Below, in pieces: positions 8,924 through 17,333 of a stretch of 25,064 nt of DNA; the first letter of the stretch is position 1, and every line of letters starts with the position of its first letter. The notes beneath the pieces are model-generated. The model was not told the origin of the DNA. It worked only from the letters and a program-made list of their open reading frames with translations, and did not search any database. The translations under genes and the position numbers were made by a program. Source of the stretch: MGNI01 sp964353875 (lineage in GTDB: Bacteria; Chloroflexota; Anaerolineae; Anaerolineales; E44-bin32); assembly GCA_964353875.1 (NCBI GenBank), contig CAYGXU010000044.1:1-25064 (forward strand), written 5' to 3'.

Positions 8924-10304
8924 ACGTCCGCTCTTCTGGATACTGCTACTGACTTTTTTCCACGGACTCTGGTATGCGACCATTGTCCATCCCTGGCAAG
9001 CGCCGGATGAATACTTGCATTATGAATACTTACGTTTGATTAATGCGCAGCGGACACTTAGCCTGACTGCCGATCACCGTTCCTCAAGCATGCAATGGGA
9101 AGTCGCAGAAAGCATGTGGCAATTTCAACATTACCGCTACCGGCAAGTCCCTACACCGAGTGAAGAAATTTTTCGAAGCATCAAAACGCCGTTAGGGAGT
9201 ACGGTCTTTAGCCCTCAGGCTCCGCTCTTTTATTTGCTTTCTTTGCCAATCTACTGGCCCATTCAATCGATGTCGGTTTTAACCCAACTTTACATCCTTC
9301 GTATCCTCTCCGTTACGATGCAAGTCATAACGGTGTGGCTCACCTATCTTCTGGCTAGACTGGTCTTTGAGGGCGAAACGAACCGACCATTATGGTTGGC
9401 CGCTGCAGGGGTGGTTGCCTTTCTCCCCCAATACACCTTTATTAGCGCCTCATATAACAATGATAACCTCGTCCCGCCATTGGTTGCCGCCGCGTTGTTC
9501 ACATTAATTCAGGGATTAAAAAAGCAAGGCTCATTCGGGTGGTTCGTACTCTCCATTTTCTTGGGTGGCATGTCGTTTTTAGCTAAACGGACCGCGATTG
9601 CGATCCTCCCCGTGCTTCTCATCGGGGGCGGAATCTATGCACTTTTATGGATTCAATCCAAATCTATGCTACGAAGGGTGATCGGCGTGATTGTCCTTTC
9701 CGCGTCGATCCTTGCCATTGCCGCAGGATGCGCGCTTCTCCTCCTTGCTCCCTCAATACCCGAACCCCTGGCCAGAAACTTGCGTCTTGGCTCTGAAAGC
9801 CTGCAAGTGCTTTCATCGTTTTGGGCAGAACCGGTGAAATTGCTCGAATTTGACTGGTCCTGGGTCTTTCGCTATATCTCAGAAAGCTTCTGGGGATGGT
9901 TCGGGTGGTTGACCATTAAAATCCAGCCATATTGGATCAATGCCCTGCAATGGCTTGCTGCGCTATCGATCATTGGCATGATCATCGGTTGGGTAAAGAT
10001 CTTGCGCGATCGCCAGGGCAAAGATCAATGGTTCAAGGGATTATGCTTCATCTTTATGGTAAGTGGTCTTCTGCTTACCCTACTGGTGATGCTTGTCCAA
10101 TATGTAGTCGATCCAATATGGCATCCACCCCAAGGCCGTTACCTGTTTCCATTTATATCCAGTTTCGCCATTCTTATCGTTTTCGGCTGGCGAGCGTTAT
10201 TCCCAACCAAGTGGCGACAGCTTGGTTTACTTGTTCCCTTGATCTCACTCGTTGTTGTGGACATCGCCAGTTGGATCACGCTCTTGAGAGTGTTTTATTC
10301 ATGA
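8910..10304 (+). CDS. DUF2142-like polytopic membrane protein, probable GT-C glycosyltransferase
   Basis: A 464-residue membrane protein with about ten hydrophobic segments. It starts at TTG 8910, inside the end of the upstream gene, with AAAGGA about ten bases before it. After helix 1 comes HPWQAPDEYLHYEYL (D33, E34), and later SPQAPLFYLLSLP at residues 101-113. This pair of motifs also occurs in the paralogue two genes downstream and resembles the DUF2142 family, whose members look like GT-C transferases. The acidic pair in the first outer loop is the probable catalytic site. The stop codon shares an ATGA with the next start, so translation of the two is probably coupled. Substrate unknown. 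Confidence 0.72.
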   Translation: MRTIKRPLFWILLLTFFHGLWYATIVHPWQAPDEYLHYEYLRLINAQRTLSLTADHRSSSMQWEVAESMWQFQHYRYRQVPTPSEEIFRSIKTPLGSTVFSPQAPLFYLLSLPIYWPIQSMSVLTQLYILRILSVTMQVITVWLTYLLARLVFEGETNRPLWLAAAGVVAFLPQYTFISASYNNDNLVPPLVAAALFTLIQGLKKQGSFGWFVLSIFLGGMSFLAKRTAIAILPVLLIGGGIYALLWIQSKSMLRRVIGVIVLSASILAIAAGCALLLLAPSIPEPLARNLRLGSESLQVLSSFWAEPVKLLEFDWSWVFRYISESFWGWFGWLTIKIQPYWINALQWLAALSIIGMIIGWVKILRDRQGKDQWFKGLCFIFMVSGLLLTLLVMLVQYVVDPIWHPPQGRYLFPFISSFAILIVFGWRALFPTKWRQLGLLVPLISLVVVDIASWITLLRVFYS

Positions 10305-10957
10305 AGCCTGCACGCCTCGTCTTGCTAATCCTAGTCAGCTGCATCAGCATTTTGCTCGTTGTATTGCTCCTTTCCGGACGCTGCTCTCTGACAGTGATCT
10401 CCCAAGATCTGAGTGACGGTACACAATCCAATGCGAATAGTGGTCACCCGGTGGGTCAATCATTCACCAGCCATTATCCGGGGCTGGCGGAAATAGCGGT
10501 AAAACTAACCAATCCAATGGAATTTCAAGCTGGGATAGTTAACCTTTACTTGGTCGACGCCACATTGAACCCTGAGGAAGCGACGCGCACAGTTCGAGGC
10601 AGGGTAGAGGAGCTCTTCGAGGAAGATTGGCTTCGTTTCAATTTTGAACCACTGGATTCTTCAAAGGAAAAGGGATACCTTTTCCTCATTGAGCCTGAAG
10701 GATCAACGACAATAGGATTGCCCTCCAATGCTGAAAATCTCTATCCTGAGGGCGAAAGCACGGAAGGCGGGGATTTAGTCTTTGAAATTCGTTATCATGG
10801 ACAATGCATGGCAACAGTCGGAACTTTGGTTGAGCGACTATCCGATCAAAAACCCGGGATACTGGGGCTTCCGGCGACATATGGTATTCTATTCGTGTTT
10901 TTACTATTGACGCTGGCTGGAACGATGATCACCAGCCTGAGGGACGCTCGTTCTTAA
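10301..10957 (+). CDS. Membrane-anchored extracytoplasmic beta-sandwich protein
   Basis: The gene is 218 residues from the ATG at 10301, which overlaps the upstream stop as ATGA; the frame is open further upstream but that part lies inside the preceding gene. There is one membrane segment at residues 5-25 and a second at about 190-210, leaving a 160-residue domain outside the cell. The domain is rich in predicted beta strands: GQSFTSHYPGLAEIAVKL (about 52-69), AGIVNLYLVD, then DWLRFNFEPL and KGYLFLIEP. This resembles jelly-roll domains found next to or fused to GT-C proteins in Chloroflexota and Cyanobacteria (from memory, not searched). It may bind the lipid-linked sugar or acceptor for the adjacent membrane proteins. 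It carries no catalytic motif that I recognise. Confidence 0.7.
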   Translation: MKPARLVLLILVSCISILLVVLLLSGRCSLTVISQDLSDGTQSNANSGHPVGQSFTSHYPGLAEIAVKLTNPMEFQAGIVNLYLVDATLNPEEATRTVRGRVEELFEEDWLRFNFEPLDSSKEKGYLFLIEPEGSTTIGLPSNAENLYPEGESTEGGDLVFEIRYHGQCMATVGTLVERLSDQKPGILGLPATYGILFVFLLLTLAGTMITSLRDARS

Positions 10958-10968
10958 CTTCCTTTCTG

Positions 10969-12513
10969 ATGAATGCCGTGACTCAAACCCAAGAAAGAAA
11001 AATCATTGCGGCGATCCTCTTCCTTGCCCTCTTACATGGCGGGTTTTACGCTTCGTTTTTGCCGCCCTGGGGATTGATCGATGAGGAACACCACCTTCAC
11101 TATATCCAATACCTTACTGAGACCGGTTCCCCCCCAACGGCGGGGCAAACTTACCTCTCAAAGGAAATCATCCAGAGTTTATTCGAAACAAAACGTTGGG
11201 AAACATTTGGATGGCCTGCACCGGCGAGCATGGACGCGCAACAAATGGGCCTTGAAGGTCATAGTTATGAAGGCTATCAGCCGCCGCTCTATTACGCCCT
11301 TATGGCTCCCATTTTTGTGCTCCTGCCGAAAGATATCCTTGTCAAACTATTCGCATTACGCTGGGTCGCGGTGGGTATTTCGGTACTCAGCTTATGGCTC
11401 GCTTATCGAACTGCAAAGATTCTGTTCCCGAAAAATTTCACCCTCCCTCTTCTTGTAGCCTTATTCCTGGCACTCAACCCCGAGCGGACAGCATCCATAA
11501 GCCGCGTGAATAATGATGTTTTGCTCGAACTGCTTGCAGTAGCATTAACCTGGATCTGTGCGAAGAGCATCATCAGTGGGATCACCATGAGGAGAAGCCA
11601 GTGGATGGGATTGCTCTTCGGTCTTGCGATGATCACAAAAACCTCTGCCTTTCCTCTATTCATCCTCCCTGTTGGTACTTTATGGTTCTGCCGCTCATCC
11701 CCACGCATTAAGAGTCTGGCAGTATGGACATTCGGGCTCTCATCGCTGCTGATCCTCCCGTGGATTATCCGAAATATATTTGAATATGGTGATCCGACTG
11801 GCCTGTCCGTTTTCAAAGCCCTTTTGCTGCAGTATCAGATTGAATTCCAAACCTCCCCCCTATCCAAAACGCTCCCCCTCATTCCTTCTCTTCTATGGGT
11901 GGTATGGTGGCAGCAAGGGACAGTGGTCGAGAATATCCTTACCAAAGGCTTCAACTTCTTGATTCTTGGATTCTCCTTCCTCAGCCTGGTTGGGCTACTT
12001 GTCGCTGCTCGGGAAAGGTTTAGGAAGGCAGGGGGACAAAAAGAACGAGTATTCCTGCTGTACGCGCTCATCATCGTCGTCCATACCATTTCCATCGTTT
12101 GGAGTTATGCTGGCGGGCTGATCCCGGTTATCCAGGGGAGGTTTTTCCTGCCCATTATCGTACCCGCGACTATATTTTTCGCTTTTGGGATGGATAGGTT
12201 ACCCTTTCGTACCATCTGGTTTTCCACTTTCGCCGCTTTGCTCATCCTGACCGATTGGATCGCCTTGTTCCTGATTCAACTGCCCGCCTTTTATTCCGCG
12301 CCTATCTTCGAAGGTCAGTCTTGGAGAGACATCCTCCAACAAATCCCGCAGCGAATGAACGACGCAATCATGAATCTTCGCTGGGATAAGCCGATTTTCA
12401 TTCAAAAAACGATTGCCCTCATTCCGTTTTTTTACGGAATCGCCCTTCTTCTTCTGGCCATCTTCTGGATACAATCATGGCGTAATATACGTACGGAGAC
12501 GCGTAAGTCATGA
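10969..12513 (+). CDS. DUF2142-like polytopic membrane protein, paralogue of the 8910 gene
   Basis: A 514-residue membrane protein with about ten to twelve hydrophobic segments. Its first loop has PPWGLIDEEHHLHYIQYL (D38, E39, E40), matching in position the PDEYLHYEYL of the gene at 8910. QPPLYYALMAPIF at residues 104-116 matches SPQAPLFYLLSLP of that gene. The two are therefore diverged paralogues on either side of the beta-sandwich gene. Likely role: GT-C glycosyltransferase using a lipid-linked donor. It starts 11 bases after the previous stop without an evident ribosome binding site, so translation probably depends on the upstream gene. Its stop overlaps the start of the 22-codon micro-ORF. 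Confidence 0.72.
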   Translation: MNAVTQTQERKIIAAILFLALLHGGFYASFLPPWGLIDEEHHLHYIQYLTETGSPPTAGQTYLSKEIIQSLFETKRWETFGWPAPASMDAQQMGLEGHSYEGYQPPLYYALMAPIFVLLPKDILVKLFALRWVAVGISVLSLWLAYRTAKILFPKNFTLPLLVALFLALNPERTASISRVNNDVLLELLAVALTWICAKSIISGITMRRSQWMGLLFGLAMITKTSAFPLFILPVGTLWFCRSSPRIKSLAVWTFGLSSLLILPWIIRNIFEYGDPTGLSVFKALLLQYQIEFQTSPLSKTLPLIPSLLWVVWWQQGTVVENILTKGFNFLILGFSFLSLVGLLVAARERFRKAGGQKERVFLLYALIIVVHTISIVWSYAGGLIPVIQGRFFLPIIVPATIFFAFGMDRLPFRTIWFSTFAALLILTDWIALFLIQLPAFYSAPIFEGQSWRDILQQIPQRMNDAIMNLRWDKPIFIQKTIALIPFFYGIALLLLAIFWIQSWRNIRTETRKS

Positions 12514-12578
12514 GAATCCGCCGTTTATCCAGCCTTTTAGCTTTCCTGACCCAAACCTCACCTGAGTTGGCATTATGA
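12510..12578 (+). CDS. 22-codon micro-ORF bridging two membrane-protein genes
   Basis: This short frame starts with an ATG at 12510 that overlaps the upstream stop (ATGA at 12510-12513). It ends in a TGA at 12576-12578 that overlaps the next gene's ATG (ATGA at 12575-12578). The peptide begins MRIRRLSSLLAFL and is basic then hydrophobic, like a tiny signal or membrane peptide. The double overlap would carry ribosomes through the 61-base gap. It may be a coupling device with no product role, or a chance arrangement. Confidence 0.35.
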   Translation: MRIRRLSSLLAFLTQTSPELAL

Positions 12579-14452
12579 ACCTCCTCACAGCCACGCTCAT
12601 TGGTCCGATTATGCTTTTCTTCCCAGGGTTTGCTTTTCTCAGTCTTGTCAAGCGCTGGATCCATCTTCCTTTCATCGAACGTCTGCTGAGCTCCATCACA
12701 ATCACTTTGGCGCTGATCCCCTTATGCTTCTACTTCCTATCTTCATTTGGTTTGCGATCGAATCTATGGATCGTCTCGGCTTTCATCTTTGTATCGATTG
12801 GAATATCTCTCTATGATCTTTGGAAGAGTCGCACGGATCTCCGTCAACTTTTCTCTCCCGCATCGCGCCTGACCTTTGTCCTCCTGCTCATTCTGCTCCT
12901 GGGTACGCTTTTTGCGCGATTGTGGACCGTGCGGGGGTTGGATTATCCCTTATGGACGGATGCCTACCACCACACCCTGATCACGCAGATCATGGTCGAT
13001 ACAGGCAAGATCCCCGCCTCCTATGAGCCCTATGCTCACCTTGATCAATTCACCTATCACTTCGGCTTTCACGCCATTGCTGCCTGGTTCCATTGGCTGA
13101 CGGGCATCCCTGTGCCCACCTCGGTGCTGTTGGTTGGCCAGATCATGAATTGGGCTTCCCTTCCTGCTGCGTATCTTCTCGCCTGGTGCCTCTTCAAGAG
13201 CCGAAGGGCTGGATTGGTGGCGGCGCTGATCGTCGGCTGCCTCTCGCACATGCCCGCGCTCTATGTCAACTGGAGCAGGTACACCCAATTAACGGGGCAA
13301 AGCCTGTTGCCGGTTTCTATCCTATTGGCCAAATCAGCACTCGATCAAAAGGAAAGATCTGTCCCTTATGTGATCGCAGGTGTCGTCGCTGCCGGTTTAT
13401 TTTTGGTGCATATCCGCATCTTTCTTTTTTACCTGCTTTTCGTTGGCATTTATTTGCTCTACCGTCTTTTTCAAGTTCGGAAGGACCCCTTTCAAATCCG
13501 CAGGCTGATGCTTTCAATAGCTCTGCTCTCAATTGTTTTCCTGGCTATTGATTCGTATTGGCTGATCAATTTCACCAAGGGATTTGGAAGTTCTATAGCG
13601 AAAGAAGTCCTCGCCGGCTACCAGCCGGATCAATATGGAAGCTACTTTGATTTCGACCTCACTACTTTGATTAATTACGGGATGCATCCGATTTTTCTCA
13701 TCCTCGGTTTGATTGGGCTTATTTGGGGTTTATTCCGTCGAAATCCCATGATAGGCATCATCATTTTCTGGTTATTTGGTTTATTTATGGCAGCTAATAC
13801 TCACAGGTTTGGCAAGACGCCTCTGTACTCCAACCTGATCGTCATCATCTTCCTTTACCTGCCAGTCTCTGCTGTCATAGGCTATTTACTCGATGAACTT
13901 GGCTCGATCATTACAGTTCGTTTCTTCAAATCATCTCCTGCTACACCACGGTTTAAAGTGGGGACTCTGATTTTATTTTCGTCCCTGATGATATTCACTT
14001 TACCGTCCAGTATTAGTCTTATTGAACCGGAAAATGCCTTCGTGCGAGCAGAAGATCTTGAGGCGATGGAATGGATAGAAAACAACATTTCTGAGGACGC
14101 GCTTTTCTTTATCCAGGTTCATTTCTGGACCCCGATTGTCGCTCATGGGCTCGATGCGGGTTATTGGATCCCATACCTTGCCGGTCGCGAGACGATTCTC
14201 CCTCCACAGAACTATCCTTCCGATGGTTCGGCAGAAATGATCTCCCTGATTAACCTAAGGGCAGATGCCGTATCCAAAGCGAAGGATGCGGAGAACCTGT
14301 GGGAAATCATGCGATCTTATTCCATAACACATGTATACATTGGCAAACGTCACACCGATCTCCAACCTGCATTTTTCCTGGCGCGTTCTGATCTATTCAA
14401 GAATTTATATTCAAAGCACGATGTTTTCATCTTCGAAATTGTTTCTGATTAA
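12575..14452 (+). CDS. Large polytopic membrane protein, GT-C-like, with C-terminal soluble domain
   Basis: A 625-residue protein with about twelve membrane segments. LDYPLWTDAYHHTLITQIM (D129, H132, H133) lies in the first large outer loop and YHFGFHAIAAWF follows at residues 161-172; both motifs recur in the next gene. The pattern of an acidic residue in the first large outer loop fits GT-C glycosyltransferases. Residues 475-625 form an extracytoplasmic domain (AMEWIENNISEDALFFIQ, later ITHVYIGKRHTDLQP) similar to the C-terminal end of several membrane glycosyltransferases. Substrate unknown. Translation may be coupled to the micro-ORF that ends at its start. Confidence 0.72.
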   Translation: MNLLTATLIGPIMLFFPGFAFLSLVKRWIHLPFIERLLSSITITLALIPLCFYFLSSFGLRSNLWIVSAFIFVSIGISLYDLWKSRTDLRQLFSPASRLTFVLLLILLLGTLFARLWTVRGLDYPLWTDAYHHTLITQIMVDTGKIPASYEPYAHLDQFTYHFGFHAIAAWFHWLTGIPVPTSVLLVGQIMNWASLPAAYLLAWCLFKSRRAGLVAALIVGCLSHMPALYVNWSRYTQLTGQSLLPVSILLAKSALDQKERSVPYVIAGVVAAGLFLVHIRIFLFYLLFVGIYLLYRLFQVRKDPFQIRRLMLSIALLSIVFLAIDSYWLINFTKGFGSSIAKEVLAGYQPDQYGSYFDFDLTTLINYGMHPIFLILGLIGLIWGLFRRNPMIGIIIFWLFGLFMAANTHRFGKTPLYSNLIVIIFLYLPVSAVIGYLLDELGSIITVRFFKSSPATPRFKVGTLILFSSLMIFTLPSSISLIEPENAFVRAEDLEAMEWIENNISEDALFFIQVHFWTPIVAHGLDAGYWIPYLAGRETILPPQNYPSDGSAEMISLINLRADAVSKAKDAENLWEIMRSYSITHVYIGKRHTDLQPAFFLARSDLFKNLYSKHDVFIFEIVSD

Positions 14453-14517
14453 CATATCGATTCTTCCATTCATCTTATCTACTTTTTTATCGTCGAATGT
14501 AACAGGCTTGCATTTCT

Positions 14518-16407
14518 ATGGAAACATTCCGCATCATCATCGCCTCAATAGTTGTCTTACTGGTGCCTGGCGCCTGGATAATATGGGTCTCTTCACTCCG
14601 ACAAGACCCTATTGAGAAATTAGCCCAAATGATAGGCGCAAGCATCACATCGATTGCCCTTTGCTCGCTCTTTTTTTTCTGCCTGAACATTCGTTTTAAT
14701 GCCCTATGGCTGATTCTTTTATTTGCATTCACATTATTAATATCTACCATTGGTTATCTTCGATCACGATCATTCCCCAAGCCAAATTTCCTTACCATTC
14801 TTGCATTATTCTTTCTACTACTCCTTATCTTTTGGCGTCTTTATCAAGCCCGCACCCTTGTTTTGCCCGCCTGGGTGGATTCGCCTCACCACACTCTCAT
14901 CGTAAGGAAAATCCTGGATTCAGGAGGACTACCTCAAGATTTATCCCCATATGTTCAAATTCCTTTTAATTACCACTTTGCCTTTCATGCTTCAACTGCC
15001 CTATTTTCAATTTTAAGCGGACTGCCTCCGGAACAAGCGATTTTAATATTCGGTCAAATTCTCAATGCCGCTGTTTGCCTTTCAATCTATTGCCTGGCGA
15101 AAGCAATTTGGCACGATTGGCGCCGAGCCCTCATTGCTGCCCTCCTTATTGGCTTTTTATCTCAAATGCCGGCCTTTTATCTCAGTTGGGGTCGATATAC
15201 GCTCCTTACTGGACTGATCATTCTCCCGCTGGCACTGACGAAGACCGTTGAGATTGATTTAGAGAGAAAGAACAAAGCTGTCCTCATTCTTCAGCTTACG
15301 TTTTACACGGCAGGCATCTTTCTCAGCCATTACTTCGTTGGCTTGCTTTTGACTCTCTTCATCCTTTCCATATTAATCGAATGGGTATGGGCGAAAATCC
15401 ATCAGCCATCTCTCCCGGGAGCTACAATGAAATTGGTTCTCGCTGGTTATGGGATGGGACTGCTCCTGGCGGCGCCCTGGCTCTATCGGGTCATCCATTC
15501 CCCAGACAGTCTGTTCCAACTCGCCAATCTATTCGATGGAAATCATCTCTATAATGGAGATTGGGCGTCGAACCTGACTTATCTTTGGCAACTTGCAGGG
15601 CCAGGGAGAGGGTACTTTTTATTCATTCTTGGATTATTTGGCTCTTTCTTATCCATTCAAGCGAAGCAGGCACGTCCCCTTTTTATCTGGAGTGTCTTGC
15701 TTACACTTGGATGCATTCCTCACCCATTTCAGCTTGCCTTTCTTCGACCTGACCATTTCATCATCGTCATTTTTTTACCTGCAACTCTCCACGCCAGTCA
15801 TTTTCTCATTCATCTGGCTGACGCTCTGAAGAAGTTTCAGAAATTTAGTTGGGTTTCACCATCATTTCTCTGTCTTCTTGTAGGGTTGTTGTGCGCCTGG
15901 GGAATTTATGAAACACGAAATATTCTCAATCCATATACAATCTTATCTTCCCCAGAAGATAAACGGGCATTGGCTTGGATCGACGAAAATACGACGGATG
16001 ATGCGCGCTTCTTTATCAACACAATACACTGGCAGGAGGGAGTTTACCGCGGAGTTGATGGGGGGATTTGGATATTACCCTTAACGGGCAGGTGGACGAT
16101 CATCCCTCCCATCACCTATGCATTGGGCGGCGAGGAGTATCGAGAGCAGATCAATCAATTTGTAGAGAAAGCCAGTAAAATTGTCAACTGCTCGTTCGAT
16201 TTCTGGGAATTGATTGAGAGTGAAGGAATTACACACATTTATGTCAAAACCGGTTTTGGCTCTTTGCAACCTGACGGGCTTAAGATGTGTGAAAATGAGA
16301 AAAATGATGGATACTGGTTAAATGAGGTCTTTCATTCTGGAGAAGTACATATCTATCAAATCAAGAATGCCAATCTAACCTCAAGAACCTTTTCGCCTCA
16401 ACCGTAG
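14518..16407 (+). CDS. Large polytopic membrane protein, paralogue of the 12575 gene
   Basis: A 629-residue protein with about twelve membrane segments. PAWVDSPHHTLIVRKILDSG (D121, H124, H125) and NYHFAFHASTALF (151-163) match the motifs at the same places in the preceding gene. The extracytoplasmic end also matches: ALAWIDENTTDDARFFIN and ITHIYVKTGFGSLQP. The two genes are a diverged tandem duplication. A GT-C-like sugar-transfer role is inferred; the acidic residue and HH pair in the first outer loop are the candidate active site. It starts 65 bases after the preceding stop, and no clear ribosome binding site is visible. Confidence 0.72.
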   Translation: METFRIIIASIVVLLVPGAWIIWVSSLRQDPIEKLAQMIGASITSIALCSLFFFCLNIRFNALWLILLFAFTLLISTIGYLRSRSFPKPNFLTILALFFLLLLIFWRLYQARTLVLPAWVDSPHHTLIVRKILDSGGLPQDLSPYVQIPFNYHFAFHASTALFSILSGLPPEQAILIFGQILNAAVCLSIYCLAKAIWHDWRRALIAALLIGFLSQMPAFYLSWGRYTLLTGLIILPLALTKTVEIDLERKNKAVLILQLTFYTAGIFLSHYFVGLLLTLFILSILIEWVWAKIHQPSLPGATMKLVLAGYGMGLLLAAPWLYRVIHSPDSLFQLANLFDGNHLYNGDWASNLTYLWQLAGPGRGYFLFILGLFGSFLSIQAKQARPLFIWSVLLTLGCIPHPFQLAFLRPDHFIIVIFLPATLHASHFLIHLADALKKFQKFSWVSPSFLCLLVGLLCAWGIYETRNILNPYTILSSPEDKRALAWIDENTTDDARFFINTIHWQEGVYRGVDGGIWILPLTGRWTIIPPITYALGGEEYREQINQFVEKASKIVNCSFDFWELIESEGITHIYVKTGFGSLQPDGLKMCENEKNDGYWLNEVFHSGEVHIYQIKNANLTSRTFSPQP

Positions 16408-16583
16408 TGCGATCCCTCTGGTTTACTTCGATCGCAGGACTGGTTGATAAGATCTTGATTGGCTTTTCTTAGTGAAGAAATATTGCATCTAACCGAAAAA
16501 AGTTATGGGAATGAAGTTGTCTATAATTGTTACAAAATCCATTTTTTCTCCCCCTAAACTCCGGGGATGATGACTCTTCCGCC

Positions 16584-17333
16584 ATGCGATGTAAAGAATA
16601 TTTTCAGCTACTCCAATTATCAAGAAGAAGGAAAAAATCGCCTGAGGAATATTTCCACTTTCAGCAATATCAAGCCGAATTACTTGTGGACTTCTTCCAA
16701 CAGCAACATATCCCCATCCGTAATCGTCTGCTACTCGATCTGGGCTGTGGCCTGGGCGGATATGGCGATGTTATGCAAAAACATGGAGCGGATGTCATCG
16801 CACTAGATCTTGAGGAAAAAATCTTCGCTGGCGATATTCCTCTGGCCCATGCGGATGCATTGATCACCCCCTTTCATTCGAACACTTTCGATATGATCCT
16901 ATGCGCCAGTCTGATCGAACACGTTCCCGATCCAAAAAAGCTGATGGAGGAAATTGCACGGCTACTTCGTACAGGCGGTTTCGCTTATCTCAGCTTCCCA
17001 CCATTCTACTCACCTGTAGGCGGTCACCAATTTTCACCTTTTCATTTACTTGGAGAACGAGCCGCATTGTATTTTGCACGCAGGCATAGGCAATTCGGAG
17101 ACTCAAAATGGCAGACGAATAAATACCCCTCTTGTCCCTCCGGTTTTGATCTGGCATTTGGAAATTGGGGCCTGTACCCTCGAACCATTCGTCAAGTCGA
17201 AAACATCCTGAGTGCGCTACCCTTCGACATTATTCACCGATCCACCCGTTGGCTGCCCATTGACTTCTCAGGTATTCCGATATTGAAAGAATTCTTGACA
17301 TGGCACGTGCAATTCATTCTAAGGAAAAGATGA
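16584..17333 (+). CDS. Class I SAM-dependent methyltransferase
   Basis: A cytoplasmic Rossmann-fold methyltransferase of 249 residues if started at ATG 16584. The frame also extends to a TTG at 16527, and GGGGAT at 16562 is poorly spaced for either start. Motif I is LLLDLGCGLGGYG (about residues 49-61). The acidic residue after strand 2 is in IALDLEE (D75). D91 in HADALITPF is typical of the adenine-binding site, and CASLIEHVPDPKKL marks the end of strand 4. The target cannot be read from the sequence, but its position before a GT4 transferase suggests methylation of a sugar, possibly as a cap. Its stop overlaps the next ATG (ATGA). Confidence 0.85.
   Translation: MRCKEYFQLLQLSRRRKKSPEEYFHFQQYQAELLVDFFQQQHIPIRNRLLLDLGCGLGGYGDVMQKHGADVIALDLEEKIFAGDIPLAHADALITPFHSNTFDMILCASLIEHVPDPKKLMEEIARLLRTGGFAYLSFPPFYSPVGGHQFSPFHLLGERAALYFARRHRQFGDSKWQTNKYPSCPSGFDLAFGNWGLYPRTIRQVENILSALPFDIIHRSTRWLPIDFSGIPILKEFLTWHVQFILRKR

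Noticed and set aside
9932..10300. Upstream extension of the beta-sandwich gene
   Set aside because: This part lies wholly within the preceding gene in another frame; the ATGA overlap at 10301 and the signal-anchor that follows it fix the real start.
13093..13551. 152-codon frame inside the 625-residue membrane-protein gene
   Set aside because: It is an out-of-frame shadow; the membrane-protein frame shows conserved motifs shared with its paralogue across the same bases.
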